Source: JAYPEY01 sp964519245
Lineage (GTDB): Bacteria > Verrucomicrobiota > Verrucomicrobiia > Limisphaerales > JAYPEY01
Direction of reading: 5' to 3'
Length of the DNA: 64,000 bases
Assembly (NCBI GenBank): GCA_964519245.1
Contig: CAZFLK010000006.1
Location: 13,254-77,253 of the forward strand
In this document: positions 49,889 through 59,096 of the stretch, piece after piece
How the letters are laid out: every line of letters starts with the position of its first letter
How positions within the stretch are numbered: position 1 is the first letter of the stretch
Made by a program: the position numbers and the translations under genes
Notes under the pieces: model-generated
The model's database searches: none
What the model was told of the DNA's origin: nothing
Seen by the model: the letters and a program-made list of their open reading frames with translations, nothing else

Positions 49889-50941
49889 ATGTTTTCAGTC
49901 GAATCCAAAAACACGACCGCCCCCGAGCCCGGCGCCGCGATCAAGCCGGCGCTGGACTGGCGGGCCATTGTTGAACCTGTTGAGCCGTTTCTGAATTCCG
50001 TCTCGGCCCGGTTGGTGGCCCAAGTGGACGAGTTTGACGCCGAGATTGCCGAGTACGCCCACTACGCCCTGACCAACCAGGGCAAGCAACTGCGTCCCGC
50101 GCTGGTGTCCTTGAGCGCGTCCTCGGCGGGCGAGGTGCGAGACGAGCATGTCACGGTGGCCGCGATCATCGAGATGGTCCACCTGGCGACGCTGGTCCAT
50201 GACGACGTGATGGACCTGGCCGAGATGCGTCGTCAGCGACCCACCCTGGCCGCCAACTGGGGGCGACACATTCCCGTCCTGCTCGGCGACACCCTGTTCG
50301 CACATGCGCTCAAGCTGGCGGCGGGTTTTCCGACGCCCGAGATCTGCCGGGCTGTCGCTTCGGGCGCCAAGACCGTCTGCTCCGGCGAGATCCTGCAGAC
50401 CCACCGAACACTGAAGTTCGACATGGGGCGCGAGGAATATTTCAAACTCCTCGCCATGAAGACCGCCGAGTTCTTCGCCCTCTCCTGCGATCTGGGCGCC
50501 CACCTCAGCGGCGCCAATGAACTGGGACGCAAGGCCCTCCGCGATTTCGGGATGGCGCTCGGCACGGCCTACCAGGTCTATGACGACTGCCTGGATCTCT
50601 ACGGTTCGGAGGACATCGTCGGGAAGTCCCTGGGCACCGACCTCGCCAGCGGCAAGCTGACCCTGCCCATCCTGGTGACGGTGGAGCGCGCCAATGAAGC
50701 CGATCGAAACGAACTCCGGACCGCCATCGAGAATTGGCGTCCTGAGAATCACCCGCGCGTCCTCGAGTTGCTGGAGCAGCATGACGCCTTGGCCGAATCG
50801 AAACAGGCCATCACCGAGCACCTCAACCAGGCCCGACGGCGATTGGAGGACGCTCCCCGCGGCGCCGGACGCGCGGCATTGGGACACCTGACAGATTTCC
50901 TGGAACGGCAGTCGAACCACGTCGGGGTCAAGGGACGATGA
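49889..50941 (+). CDS. Polyprenyl diphosphate synthase (trans-isoprenyl)
   Basis: A 350-residue all-helical prenyltransferase that condenses isopentenyl diphosphate with allylic diphosphates. The first Asp-rich motif is LVHDDVMD followed by RRQRPT; the second is QVYDDCLDLYG. The segment KQLRPALVSLSA binds diphosphate. The residues before the first Asp motif (IIEMVHLATLVHDDVMD) lack bulky aromatics, which suggests a long product such as octaprenyl diphosphate for quinones. The stop overlaps the sigma factor start (ATGA), so the three-gene group polyprenyl synthase / sigma / anti-sigma is probably one operon. Confidence 0.93.
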   Translation: MFSVESKNTTAPEPGAAIKPALDWRAIVEPVEPFLNSVSARLVAQVDEFDAEIAEYAHYALTNQGKQLRPALVSLSASSAGEVRDEHVTVAAIIEMVHLATLVHDDVMDLAEMRRQRPTLAANWGRHIPVLLGDTLFAHALKLAAGFPTPEICRAVASGAKTVCSGEILQTHRTLKFDMGREEYFKLLAMKTAEFFALSCDLGAHLSGANELGRKALRDFGMALGTAYQVYDDCLDLYGSEDIVGKSLGTDLASGKLTLPILVTVERANEADRNELRTAIENWRPENHPRVLELLEQHDALAESKQAITEHLNQARRRLEDAPRGAGRAALGHLTDFLERQSNHVGVKGR

Positions 50942-51585
50942 GCGGAGCGGCACAGAAGGAGACTTCCAAGGCCGCCGGTGTCGACAAGCCCACGGAGCAG
51001 GAGCGCGCGGAGGAAAGGGCGAGGACGGCCGAGCTGGTGGAGCGCGTCCGCAAGGGAGATCTCGCGGCCTACGACGAGCTGATCCGGCTCTACCAGGAGC
51101 GCATCTACGCGACGCTCTACAACATGACCTCGAATCACGAGGACGCCCACGACCTCACCCAGGAAGCCTTCATCAAGGCCTACCGCTCCCTCGATTCCTT
51201 CAAAGGCCAATCCAGTTTCTACACGTGGATTTACCGGATTGCCGTCAATCGCACCATCAACTTCCTGAAGAAGCGGAACCGAAGGATCAACCTGAGTCTG
51301 AATGACATGGATTCCAACGTGGAGAACAACCCCGAGTTGGTCTCCCTCGTCTCGGACAAGACCCCCCGCCGGGACGCCAACCTGACCGAGTTGCAGGAAA
51401 AATTGAACGAGGCCATGCAGCGCCTGTCAGAAAGCCATAGATTGGTCGTCACGTTGCATGACATCCAGGGCATGTCGCACGAAGAAATCGGAAAAATCGT
51501 GAAATGCAACACCGGGACCGTGCGGTCGAGATTGTTCTACGCCCGCCAACAGTTGCAGGCCTACCTCTCAGATTATTTGAAGTGA
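50938..51585 (+). CDS. ECF-type RNA polymerase sigma factor
   Basis: A 215-residue sigma factor with region 2 (DELIRLYQERIYATLYNMTSNHEDAHDLTQEAFIKAYRSLDSF) and region 4 (LSESHRLVVTLHDIQGMSHEEIGKIVKCNTGTVRSRLFYARQQL), joined by a linker; this is the RpoE/SigW-like class. An N-terminal extension rich in Lys/Glu (residues 1-30) is added. ECF factors activate responses to envelope stress. It overlaps the polyprenyl synthase gene by 4 bp and is followed after 5 bp by a membrane protein that is likely its anti-sigma factor. Confidence 0.93.
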   Translation: MSGAAQKETSKAAGVDKPTEQERAEERARTAELVERVRKGDLAAYDELIRLYQERIYATLYNMTSNHEDAHDLTQEAFIKAYRSLDSFKGQSSFYTWIYRIAVNRTINFLKKRNRRINLSLNDMDSNVENNPELVSLVSDKTPRRDANLTELQEKLNEAMQRLSESHRLVVTLHDIQGMSHEEIGKIVKCNTGTVRSRLFYARQQLQAYLSDYLK

Positions 51586-51590
51586 GCAAG

Positions 51591-52139
51591 ATGAAAGACG
51601 AACAGGAAGACATGGATTTCGAGAAGCTCCGCAAACTGCTGGAGCTCAAGCGACATGAGGTCCCGCCTCCGGGCTACTTCGAGGATTTTTCGGCGACCGT
51701 GATCGCGCGCATCGAGGCAGAGGACGCACGGCCCGCGACATCCTGGTGGCAACGCCTGCTTCCCGGCATCGACACCAGCCCGGTCATGCTCGGCGCCTAC
51801 GGCGTCATTGCCGGCAGCCTCATCATCGCCGGCGTACAATTGACCCGGCCGGCGGCGTCAGAGGACGTCCTCCAAGGCGCGCCAAGATTATCCTCCAGCG
51901 GCTCGCCCGGCTCTATCGCCACCCCTGATCCTGTTTCCCCCCAAGCCGATCCGGCGCCGGCAATCCTGCCAGTTGCCGCCAGGAATTCGGACGCTGGAAC
52001 CACGGGTTCGGAAATACTGAAAACGCTTGGAAACGAGGTCGAACATGTGGCCCGCACCGCTCCAACCGGACTTTTCGATCCTCCCAGCATTCACAGCACA
52101 TCACAGGTTGAGCGGGTCTCCTTCCCCGCGAAACAGTAA
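51591..52139 (+). CDS. Probable membrane anti-sigma factor
   Basis: A 182-residue single-pass protein. The N-terminal cytoplasmic part (DFEKLRKLLELKRHEVPPPGYFEDFSATVIARIEAE) is followed by a membrane helix at about residues 65-85 (VMLGAYGVIAGSLIIAGVQL) and a Pro/Ser-rich extracytoplasmic tail. There is no His-x3-Cys-x2-Cys zinc motif, so it is not a ZAS-type anti-sigma. The start is 5 bp after the sigma factor stop. The role is inferred from size, topology and position. It is convergent with the CvpA-like gene across a GC hairpin. Confidence 0.7.
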   Translation: MKDEQEDMDFEKLRKLLELKRHEVPPPGYFEDFSATVIARIEAEDARPATSWWQRLLPGIDTSPVMLGAYGVIAGSLIIAGVQLTRPAASEDVLQGAPRLSSSGSPGSIATPDPVSPQADPAPAILPVAARNSDAGTTGSEILKTLGNEVEHVARTAPTGLFDPPSIHSTSQVERVSFPAKQ

Positions 52140-52159
52140 TCGACCGCTCGAACCCCACC

Positions 52160-52176
52160 GCGCGGGGCGCCCGCGC
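52160..52176. terminator. GC hairpin between convergent genes
   Basis: GCGCGGG (52160-52166) and CCCGCGC (52170-52176) are perfect complements around GCG. The hairpin lies in the 42-bp gap between the sigma operon and the CvpA-like gene. It lacks a U-tract on either side. Confidence 0.4.
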
Positions 52177-52181
52177 TCCGC

Positions 52182-53450
52182 TTACTGTCGGAAGACGAGC
52201 ATCCCGTCGCCCAAGGGGACCACCAAGTGACCTTCCCGATTGAAGCGGCAGGCTCCGCCCCCGTTATCCCCGCCCCAAGTGATCGTATAATTCGGTTCCG
52301 CGCCGTCCCAGGTTCCGGTGGCGACCACTACCGGCTCCTCCGGAATCTTCTTCGGCTGCGCCGTCAACGGCTTGCCCTCCACCAGCGACCGTAGGCCGCC
52401 AACAGTCGTGATCCGCCCCTTCAACATGACGGTCTTGTCCCCGCCTGCAAGCAACTGCAACTCCTTCACCACGAACGGAAACTGCTGACGGATGCGGGCC
52501 AGCTTCGGAATCGCGTTCTCGTCGTCATCGGCATACTGGTCTTTGACGTTCACCCGTGTCTGGGTAACGTAGAGCCGCCGCTTGCCGAGAATCTTCTCGC
52601 CCTCGTACTTCGGGGACGATCCGGTTTCCAGGAAAACCTTCAAATCCGCCCAATCGATGCCGAACAAGGTCTCCCGCATCGCGGGATTGTAAAAAATGCC
52701 GTTGGCGACCGACTCCGTCATCAGCGCCATCTCAATATTGCCCTTGCCGGTGAACGCATCGACAAGCTGGCTGGTTTCGGAAACCGCTTTGAAGGCGTCC
52801 ATTTCCGCGATGGTCAGCGTGCCGGGATAGACCGCCAGGCGACCCGTGACCGAGGGATTGTTGAACACAATGCCGGCCACATCCGCCATGTCATAGAACA
52901 TGTCCGGACAGGGATCCTGGCTGAGAACCATCTTCTCCAATCCGGAACCATGCAGGGCCTTCTTGAGCGGGGTGAAGATCTTGACCATGGTTCCATTGTT
53001 CTCGGCCGTGGAGGAAGTCAATTGCACCGTCCAGTATCCGGCCGCGTGGATCAAGATGCCCAACTGGATCATCAGGGTCGCCCCCAACGCCACTCCCACC
53101 GGAATGCCGACGCCGCGATCCATCCGCTCCCAGGAAACCCGCCGCTCGTCCGGCACATGATACTTGTAGTGAACCAGGATCTTCGTGTAGGCGACCTGCG
53201 AAATGATGATGAAAACCACCGCAAAACCCGCATAAATGACCACGGCGGGCAGAATCCAGTTGAGCATGGGATTGGCGAGCTTGCCTTCCTTGTTCAGCAT
53301 CCATTCCATCAGCCGCGCATCCAGCGCAAAGGCCGCGGACTGGCTGATCCACAGACCCACCATGACGATTGCGGTTCGGGTGGCGCCGACCAGACGGCCA
53401 GCGGCGGCCAAACCGCCCATCAACAATATTCCTATCAGCCAGAAGAGCAT
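52182..53450 (-). CDS. Membrane protein, possibly CvpA-like, with large C-terminal domain
   Basis: A 422-residue protein. Four hydrophobic helices occupy residues 1-135 (MLFWLIGILLMGGLAAAGRLVGATRTAIVMVG, then NWILPAVVIYAGFAVVFIIISQVAY, then IPVGVALGATLMIQLGILIHAAGYW), an arrangement resembling CvpA-family proteins. Residues about 150-422 form a soluble extracytoplasmic domain with no family I recognise. Family assignment is tentative. It is divergent from the large cytochrome/DUF1553 gene. Confidence 0.65.
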   Translation of the reverse strand: MLFWLIGILLMGGLAAAGRLVGATRTAIVMVGLWISQSAAFALDARLMEWMLNKEGKLANPMLNWILPAVVIYAGFAVVFIIISQVAYTKILVHYKYHVPDERRVSWERMDRGVGIPVGVALGATLMIQLGILIHAAGYWTVQLTSSTAENNGTMVKIFTPLKKALHGSGLEKMVLSQDPCPDMFYDMADVAGIVFNNPSVTGRLAVYPGTLTIAEMDAFKAVSETSQLVDAFTGKGNIEMALMTESVANGIFYNPAMRETLFGIDWADLKVFLETGSSPKYEGEKILGKRRLYVTQTRVNVKDQYADDDENAIPKLARIRQQFPFVVKELQLLAGGDKTVMLKGRITTVGGLRSLVEGKPLTAQPKKIPEEPVVVATGTWDGAEPNYTITWGGDNGGGACRFNREGHLVVPLGDGMLVFRQ

Positions 53451-53656
53451 GGTTACTTAAATTTGAGGTTCAGAACGCAGAAGTCCCTCACAAATTCAAC
53501 GCGTTTGCAAGGCCAAAGCAGGACATGCAACTTGCAATCTGGGACAACTTTTGCTGGAAAACCGGCTTCCGCGCGTCTTGAGTGGCTCTTTGCCGGCATT
53601 GCCCCGAAGTTCAGATGATTTTCGCGCGCCTGCCGGACGTCCATCAAACCAGACCC

Positions 53657-56600
53657 ATGTTTTGCCCTGAACGAATCAGACGCCGATCCCGCCGGTTCCG
53701 GATCGGAGCCGCAACGCTGTTGCTCTCGCTCAACGCAGCTTTCGGAGCCGAGCGCATCGATTTCAACACCCAGATCCGTCCGCTGTTGTCCAATCGCTGC
53801 GCCGCCTGTCACGGACCGGACGCCGAGACCCGCGAGGCCGGATTGCGCGTCGACACGTTCGATGGCGCCACTTCGGATCTCGGCGGCTACGCGGCGATCG
53901 TTCCCGGCGCCCCGGACAAGAGCGAGTTGATGCGCAGGATCACCACGAACGACGAGGACGATCTCATGCCGCCCAAGGGGAAGGGCAGTCGCTTCAACTC
54001 CGACGAGGTCGCCCTGCTGCGCCAATGGATCGAGCAAGGCGCCGAGTATCAGGGACACTGGTCCTACCAGAAACCCGTCCGGCCGGAAATTCCCGTCGTC
54101 AAGCAATCCGACTGGCCGCGCAATGAAATCGACTACTTCATTCTGGCCCGCCTCGAGCGCGAGGGACTCAAGCCCTCGGCAGAGGCGGATCGTTGGACCC
54201 TGGCGCGCCGGGCGGCGATCGACCTCACCGGTTTGCCGCCGAACTGGCAGGAAGCCTCAAGCTTTGTGAACGACTCCCACCCCAATGCCTACGAACGCTA
54301 TGTGGACCGGCTGTTGGCCAAGGACGCCTTTGGCGAACGTTGGGCCCGGGTCTGGCTTGATCTCGCGCGCTACGCGGATTCCGCCGGTTACGCGGACGAC
54401 CCGCCGCGCACCATCTGGGCCTACCGCGACTACGTCGTCCGATCGCTCAATGACAACAAGCCGTTCGACCAATTCACCCTGGAACAGATCGCCGGCGATC
54501 TGTTGGAGAACCCCACCGACGAACAACTCATCGCCACCGCCTTTCACCGGAACACGCTGACCAACAGCGAGGGCGGCACCGATGACGAGGAGTTCCGAAA
54601 CGTCGCCGTCGTCGATCGCGTCAACACCACCATGGCGGTCTGGATGGGAACGACCATGGCCTGCGCCCAATGCCACACCCACAAATACGACCCCATCTCG
54701 CAGGAGGAATACTTCCAGATGTTCGCCATCCTGAACCAGACCGAGGACACGGACAAAAAGGATGAACGCCCCCTGCTGTCAATCTGGAGCGAAAAACAGG
54801 AGGCGGACAAGGCCCGCTGGCGCGAGCAAATCGCGTCGCTCAAGACACGGTTGGCGACCGACACGCCGGAGCGCGTCGCCGCCCGCGAGAAACTGCTCGC
54901 GACCCTGAACCGGGAGCCCGAGTGGACCCGCCTGAAACCGCTGACAGCCAAAGGGCGCGCCATGGAACTGCAGGTCGCGAACGACGGCTCGATCACCGCC
55001 ACGGGCGAGAAGTCCGACACCGATTTCTACACCCTGCGCTTCCCGACAGGGAAAGGCGCCCTCACCGGATTGCGCCTTGAGATCCCCGCAGATCAGACGG
55101 ACAACTTCGTCCTGTCCCAGGCGACCGCGCTCTGGCAACCCAGTGGATTGCAAGCGCGCAAGGGACGTTATATCCGGGTGGAAGTCCCGGGCGCCCGAAG
55201 ATTCCTGCAGCTCGCCGAAGTGCAGGCCTTCAGCTCCGGAGAGAATGTCGCGCTCAAGGGCAAGGCCTCGCACAGCTCGCAATACAATGACGCCGCCGCC
55301 AGCCGGGCCAATGACGGCAACACCGACGGCGACTACAACAAACGCTCCGTCAGTCACACGGCCCAGCAAAAGGATCCCTGGTTCGAGATCGATCTCGGCA
55401 AGACGCTGCCCATCGACAAGATCGTCGTCTGGAACCGGACCGACGGCGGCAAGGCGATCATGGACCGCCTCAAGGACTACCGCGTCAAACTGCTCGATGA
55501 GAATCGGGCCGTCGTGTTCGAAAAGACCCCCAAGGGCGACCCGGGCAAGATGAGGGAATTTGCGATGTCCGGAGCCGTGACGCTCGATTTCGGCGCCGCT
55601 TTCGCGGATTACGAACAGTCCGGCTTTCCCGCCGCCAGCGTCATCGCCGACAAACTGGACAAGTCGAAGGGCTGGGCCATCGCGGGCCAAACCGGCAAGC
55701 CGCACACGTTGTCGTTGATTCTCAAGACGCCGTTGGCCACCGACACGGGCGTCCTGACCCTACGGCTGAACCAGGCTTCAAAGTATGCCAGGCATCTGGT
55801 CACCCACCTGGCGGTTTCCTCAACCTCCGACAAGGATGTCTCGACCTGGGCGCGGATGCCGGCGGATATCCGCGAGATTGTCCGCTCCCAAAGCCGGAAT
55901 GTGCGGCAGGAGAAACGGCTGGCGGACTATTTCCGGGGGATCCTGGCGGAGCAAGACCCGGCGACCCATGAGCTGGCCAAGCTGGAAAAGCAACTGGCCT
56001 CCGCCAAGCCTTACACCACCGTTCCCGTGCTTCGCGAAATGCCCTCCGACAAACGCCGCGAAACCCGCGTCCAAGTGCGCGGCAATTTCAAGAACACCGC
56101 GCAGGTCGTCCGGGCAGGCACACCGAAGGCCTTCCACGAATTGCCGGAGGAGGGCCCCATCGACCGTCTCGCGCTGGCCCGGTGGCTGGTGCACGAAAAC
56201 AACCCGCTCACGCCCCGCGTCATCGCCAACCGGCATTGGGAGCAGATCTTCGGGACAGGCATCGTGGAGACCAGCGAGGAATTCGGCAGCCAGGGAGAGC
56301 TGCCCTCGCATCCGCGGCTGCTCGACTGGCTGGCGGTCGAGTTGCGCGACGGCGGTTGGAACCTGAAACGTTTCCTCAAGTTGCTGGCGACCTCGGCCGC
56401 CTACCGGCAGTCGTCCCAGGTAACCGACGCCCTGCTGGAGGCCGATCCGTTCAACCGACTGCTGGCGCGCGGCCCGCGCTTTCGCATCTCCGCCGAGATG
56501 GTCCGCGACCAGGCCCTCGCCGTCAGCGGGTTGCTCAGCCGCAAGCTGGGCGGCAGCCCGGCAAGGCCGCCCCAACCTCAGCTCGGCCTCAAGGCCGCCT

Positions 56601-57100
56601 TCGGTTCCGCCACCGACTGGAAGACCAGCACGGGCGAGGACCGCTACCGCCGCGGCATCTACACGAACTGGCGACGTTCCAGCCCCTACCCCTCGATGGC
56701 GACCTTCGACGCGCCCAATCGGGAGGTCTGCACCGTGCGGCGCTCGCGGACCAACACCCCGCTCCAGGCCTTGGTCACCTTGAACGACCCCGTCTACATC
56801 GAGGCCGCGCAGGCCCTGGCGCGCCGAATGGTCAAGGCCTCGGACTCAACCACTGAACGCGCGCGCTTCGGACTCCGAAACACCCTGATCCGCGAACCGC
56901 GCGACGGCGAAATCGAACGCCTGACAGCGTTGTTCGAAACGTCGCGCGAACGCTTCGCCAAGGAACCCGCGCAGGCCAAAATGATGGCGGAGGAGCCGCT
57001 CGGACCGTTGCCTGAGAACATGAACACCGTCGATCTCGCCGCCTGGACGGTCGTGGCGAATGTCTTGCTCAACCTTGATGAGGTCTTTTTGAAGCGATGA
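53657..57100 (+). CDS. Secreted DUF1549/DUF1553 protein with N-terminal cytochrome motif and F5/8-type insertion
   Basis: A 1147-residue planctomycete-type cytochrome protein. Residues 1-31 are a signal peptide. The PSCyt1 haem motif C48-A-A-C51-H52 follows, then DUF1549 (PSCyt2), which holds a second CAQCH motif (TMACAQCHTHKYDPI). A discoidin/F5-8 type C carbohydrate-binding-like module lies between the domains (about residues 540-650; NVALKGKASHSSQYNDAAASRANDG). DUF1553 (PSD1) ends the protein, with NRHWEQIFGTGIVETSEEFGSQG. The function is unproven but the family is tied to glycan breakdown with sulfatases. Start chosen at ATG 53657. DUF1501, its usual partner, lies 545 bp downstream. Confidence 0.9.
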   Translation: MFCPERIRRRSRRFRIGAATLLLSLNAAFGAERIDFNTQIRPLLSNRCAACHGPDAETREAGLRVDTFDGATSDLGGYAAIVPGAPDKSELMRRITTNDEDDLMPPKGKGSRFNSDEVALLRQWIEQGAEYQGHWSYQKPVRPEIPVVKQSDWPRNEIDYFILARLEREGLKPSAEADRWTLARRAAIDLTGLPPNWQEASSFVNDSHPNAYERYVDRLLAKDAFGERWARVWLDLARYADSAGYADDPPRTIWAYRDYVVRSLNDNKPFDQFTLEQIAGDLLENPTDEQLIATAFHRNTLTNSEGGTDDEEFRNVAVVDRVNTTMAVWMGTTMACAQCHTHKYDPISQEEYFQMFAILNQTEDTDKKDERPLLSIWSEKQEADKARWREQIASLKTRLATDTPERVAAREKLLATLNREPEWTRLKPLTAKGRAMELQVANDGSITATGEKSDTDFYTLRFPTGKGALTGLRLEIPADQTDNFVLSQATALWQPSGLQARKGRYIRVEVPGARRFLQLAEVQAFSSGENVALKGKASHSSQYNDAAASRANDGNTDGDYNKRSVSHTAQQKDPWFEIDLGKTLPIDKIVVWNRTDGGKAIMDRLKDYRVKLLDENRAVVFEKTPKGDPGKMREFAMSGAVTLDFGAAFADYEQSGFPAASVIADKLDKSKGWAIAGQTGKPHTLSLILKTPLATDTGVLTLRLNQASKYARHLVTHLAVSSTSDKDVSTWARMPADIREIVRSQSRNVRQEKRLADYFRGILAEQDPATHELAKLEKQLASAKPYTTVPVLREMPSDKRRETRVQVRGNFKNTAQVVRAGTPKAFHELPEEGPIDRLALARWLVHENNPLTPRVIANRHWEQIFGTGIVETSEEFGSQGELPSHPRLLDWLAVELRDGGWNLKRFLKLLATSAAYRQSSQVTDALLEADPFNRLLARGPRFRISAEMVRDQALAVSGLLSRKLGGSPARPPQPQLGLKAAFGSATDWKTSTGEDRYRRGIYTNWRRSSPYPSMATFDAPNREVCTVRRSRTNTPLQALVTLNDPVYIEAAQALARRMVKASDSTTERARFGLRNTLIREPRDGEIERLTALFETSRERFAKEPAQAKMMAEEPLGPLPENMNTVDLAAWTVVANVLLNLDEVFLKR

Positions 57101-57153
57101 AGATTTGGCGTATGAGGGTATGAATAAAATGCGTAACAACAAGAGGAGACAGG

Positions 57154-57522
57154 ATGAAGGGGCAACGGAATTATCGAAACATCGTCGCCTGGCAGCGGGC
57201 GCATGAAGTGACATTGAGAATGTACGAATTGACACGAACCTTTCCTCGTGAAGAGACCTATGGACTGAGCAGTCAGATCCGGCGCGCTTCGTTCAGCGTC
57301 GCAGCGAATATCGCAGAAGGTTCGGGTCGTGAAACAGACAAGGACTTCCTCCGGTTTTTTTACATCTCATTGGGCTCATTGAAAGAAGTCGATTACGCAA
57401 CGCTGCTGGCCTACGATCTGAAATACCTGAACTCAGAATTGTTCGAGAAACTACAGACGAGATTGAATCAAACTTTTGCCGCCCTCCAGGGTTTGATCAA
57501 ATCCGTGAAGCAGAAAGCATGA
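57154..57522 (+). CDS. S23-type four-helix-bundle protein
   Basis: A 122-residue helical protein of the four-helix-bundle family first seen in 23S rRNA intervening sequences. Typical motifs are NYRNIVAWQRAHEVTLRMYELT, the SSQIRRASFSVAANIAEGSGRETDKDFLRFFYISLGS run, and ELFEKLQTRLNQTFAALQGLI. It has a good Shine-Dalgarno (AGGAG at 57144-57148, 5 nt before ATG), unlike most genes here, and lower GC. It lies between two genes that are normally adjacent and is followed by a minisatellite. The role is unknown. Confidence 0.92.
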   Translation: MKGQRNYRNIVAWQRAHEVTLRMYELTRTFPREETYGLSSQIRRASFSVAANIAEGSGRETDKDFLRFFYISLGSLKEVDYATLLAYDLKYLNSELFEKLQTRLNQTFAALQGLIKSVKQKA

Positions 57523-57595
57523 ATGTTGGGAAGCGCCTTGGCAGCCATCGGAGCAACCCTGTTCCTTACCCTCCAACGCCTGGCCACCTGAGCCC

Positions 57596-57635
57596 GCCAC
57601 ACTCCCACACTCCCACACTCCCACTCTCCCACTCT
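57596..57635. repeat. 8-bp minisatellite (CCCACACT / CCCACTCT)
   Basis: Five consecutive 8-bp units: GCCACACT, CCCACACT, CCCACACT, CCCACTCT, CCCACTCT. The array lies 74 bp after the S23-type gene and 9 bp before the DUF1501 start. It may be a mark of the insertion that brought the S23-type gene. Confidence 0.8.
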
Positions 57636-57644
57636 CCTTTCCCC

Positions 57645-59096
57645 ATGGACCCCCGCATAGAACGAATCCAACTCCAAACCCGCCGGCATTTTCTGCGCGA
57701 ATCCACCGCGGGCATCGGCGGCATGGCCCTGGCCAGCCTGATGTCCCGGGAAGCCTCGGCCGCGAAAACCCGGGTCGCCAATCCGCTGGCGCCGAAGCAA
57801 CCGCAGTTTGCCGCCAAGGCCAAGCGCGTGATCTACCTGCACATGACCGGTTCGCCGCCGAACCTGGACATGTTCGATTACAAACCCGAACTGGTGAAAC
57901 GCGACAGCCAGGATTGCCCGGACAGCTTCCTGAAGGGCCGCCGCTTCGCCTTCACCACCGGCGTGCCCAAACTCATGGGCTCACCCCGCAAGTGGGGACA
58001 ATACGGCAAGCACGGGACCTGGATGTCCGACGCCATTCCAAACTTTCATGGCATCGCGGATGACATGTGCGTCGTCAATTCGCTGCACACCGACCAATTC
58101 AACCACGCGCCCGCGGAGTTGTTGATCTACACGGGTTCGCCTCGCTCGGGCCGTCCCTCGATGGGCTCCTGGGTGACCTATGGTCTCGGCTCCGAGAACG
58201 AGGACCTGCCCGGCTTCGTCGTGCTGATCTCCAGCGGCGTGCAACCCAACGGCGGCAAGAACTCCTTCGGCTCCGGCTTTCTGCCCAGCGTCTACCAGGG
58301 CGTGCAATGCCGCTCCAAGGGCGACCCCGTGCTCTACTCCTCCGACCCGGCCGGCATGAACCGCGACCTGCGCCGCGCCAGCCTCGACGCCCTGCGCGAC
58401 CTCAATGAGATGCAGGCCAGGGAACTGGGCCACCCCGAGACCCTGACCCGCATTTCCCAATACGAACTCGCCTTCCGCATGCAAACCGCGGTGCCGGAGG
58501 TCATGGACATCTCACAGGAGCCCAAAAGGATCCTCGAGGAATACGGCGCGCAGCCCGGCGGTTCCAGCCTCGCCAACAACTGCCTGCTCGCCCGCCGCCT
58601 CGTCGAGTCCGGCGTGCGCTTCGTGCAACTCTTCGACTGGGGCTGGGATTATCACGGCACCCGGGCGGACACCGGCATCACCGACGGCCTTACGAAGAAA
58701 TGCGCCACCATGGACAAACCCGTCGCCGCCCTGATCAACGACCTCAAACGCCGCGGACTGCTCGACGAGACCTTGATCGTCTGGGGCGGGGAATTCGGCC
58801 GCACCCCCTTCCGCGAGGGCCGCACCGCCAAGAGCAAGGTCCTCGGCCGCGACCACTACCCCGACTGCTTCACCATGTGGATGGCGGGCGGCGGCGTGAA
58901 GGGCGGCTATCACCACGGCCAAACCGACGAACTCGGCTTCTCGGTCGTCGACCAGGGCGTCCACGTCCACGACCTACAAGCCACCATCCTCCACCAACTC
59001 GGCTTCGACCACGAACAACTCACCCACCGCTTCCAGGGCCGCGACTACCGACTCACGGATATCCACGGGCACGTGGTCAAGGAACTGGTCGGCTGA
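57645..59096 (+). CDS. DUF1501 Tat-exported protein
   Basis: A 483-residue protein of the DUF1501 family, related to the alkaline phosphatase/sulfatase fold. The twin-arginine signal is TRRHFLRESTAGIGG at residues 11-25. Typical segments are YLHMTGSPPNLDMFDYKPEL, NSLHTDQFNHAPAELLIYTG, GGEFGRTPFREG and GRDHYPDCFTMW. It normally sits directly after the DUF1549/DUF1553 gene; here an S23-type gene intervenes. An ATG at 57519 in the same frame would add 42 residues that translate the minisatellite, so ATG 57645 is preferred. The function is unproven. Confidence 0.9.
   Translation: MDPRIERIQLQTRRHFLRESTAGIGGMALASLMSREASAAKTRVANPLAPKQPQFAAKAKRVIYLHMTGSPPNLDMFDYKPELVKRDSQDCPDSFLKGRRFAFTTGVPKLMGSPRKWGQYGKHGTWMSDAIPNFHGIADDMCVVNSLHTDQFNHAPAELLIYTGSPRSGRPSMGSWVTYGLGSENEDLPGFVVLISSGVQPNGGKNSFGSGFLPSVYQGVQCRSKGDPVLYSSDPAGMNRDLRRASLDALRDLNEMQARELGHPETLTRISQYELAFRMQTAVPEVMDISQEPKRILEEYGAQPGGSSLANNCLLARRLVESGVRFVQLFDWGWDYHGTRADTGITDGLTKKCATMDKPVAALINDLKRRGLLDETLIVWGGEFGRTPFREGRTAKSKVLGRDHYPDCFTMWMAGGGVKGGYHHGQTDELGFSVVDQGVHVHDLQATILHQLGFDHEQLTHRFQGRDYRLTDIHGHVVKELVG

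Noticed and set aside
57519..57644. In-frame N-terminal extension of the DUF1501 protein starting with ATGA overlap at the S23-type stop
   Set aside because: The 42 extra residues translate the minisatellite and would bury the twin-arginine signal; the later ATG at 57645 is the sensible start.
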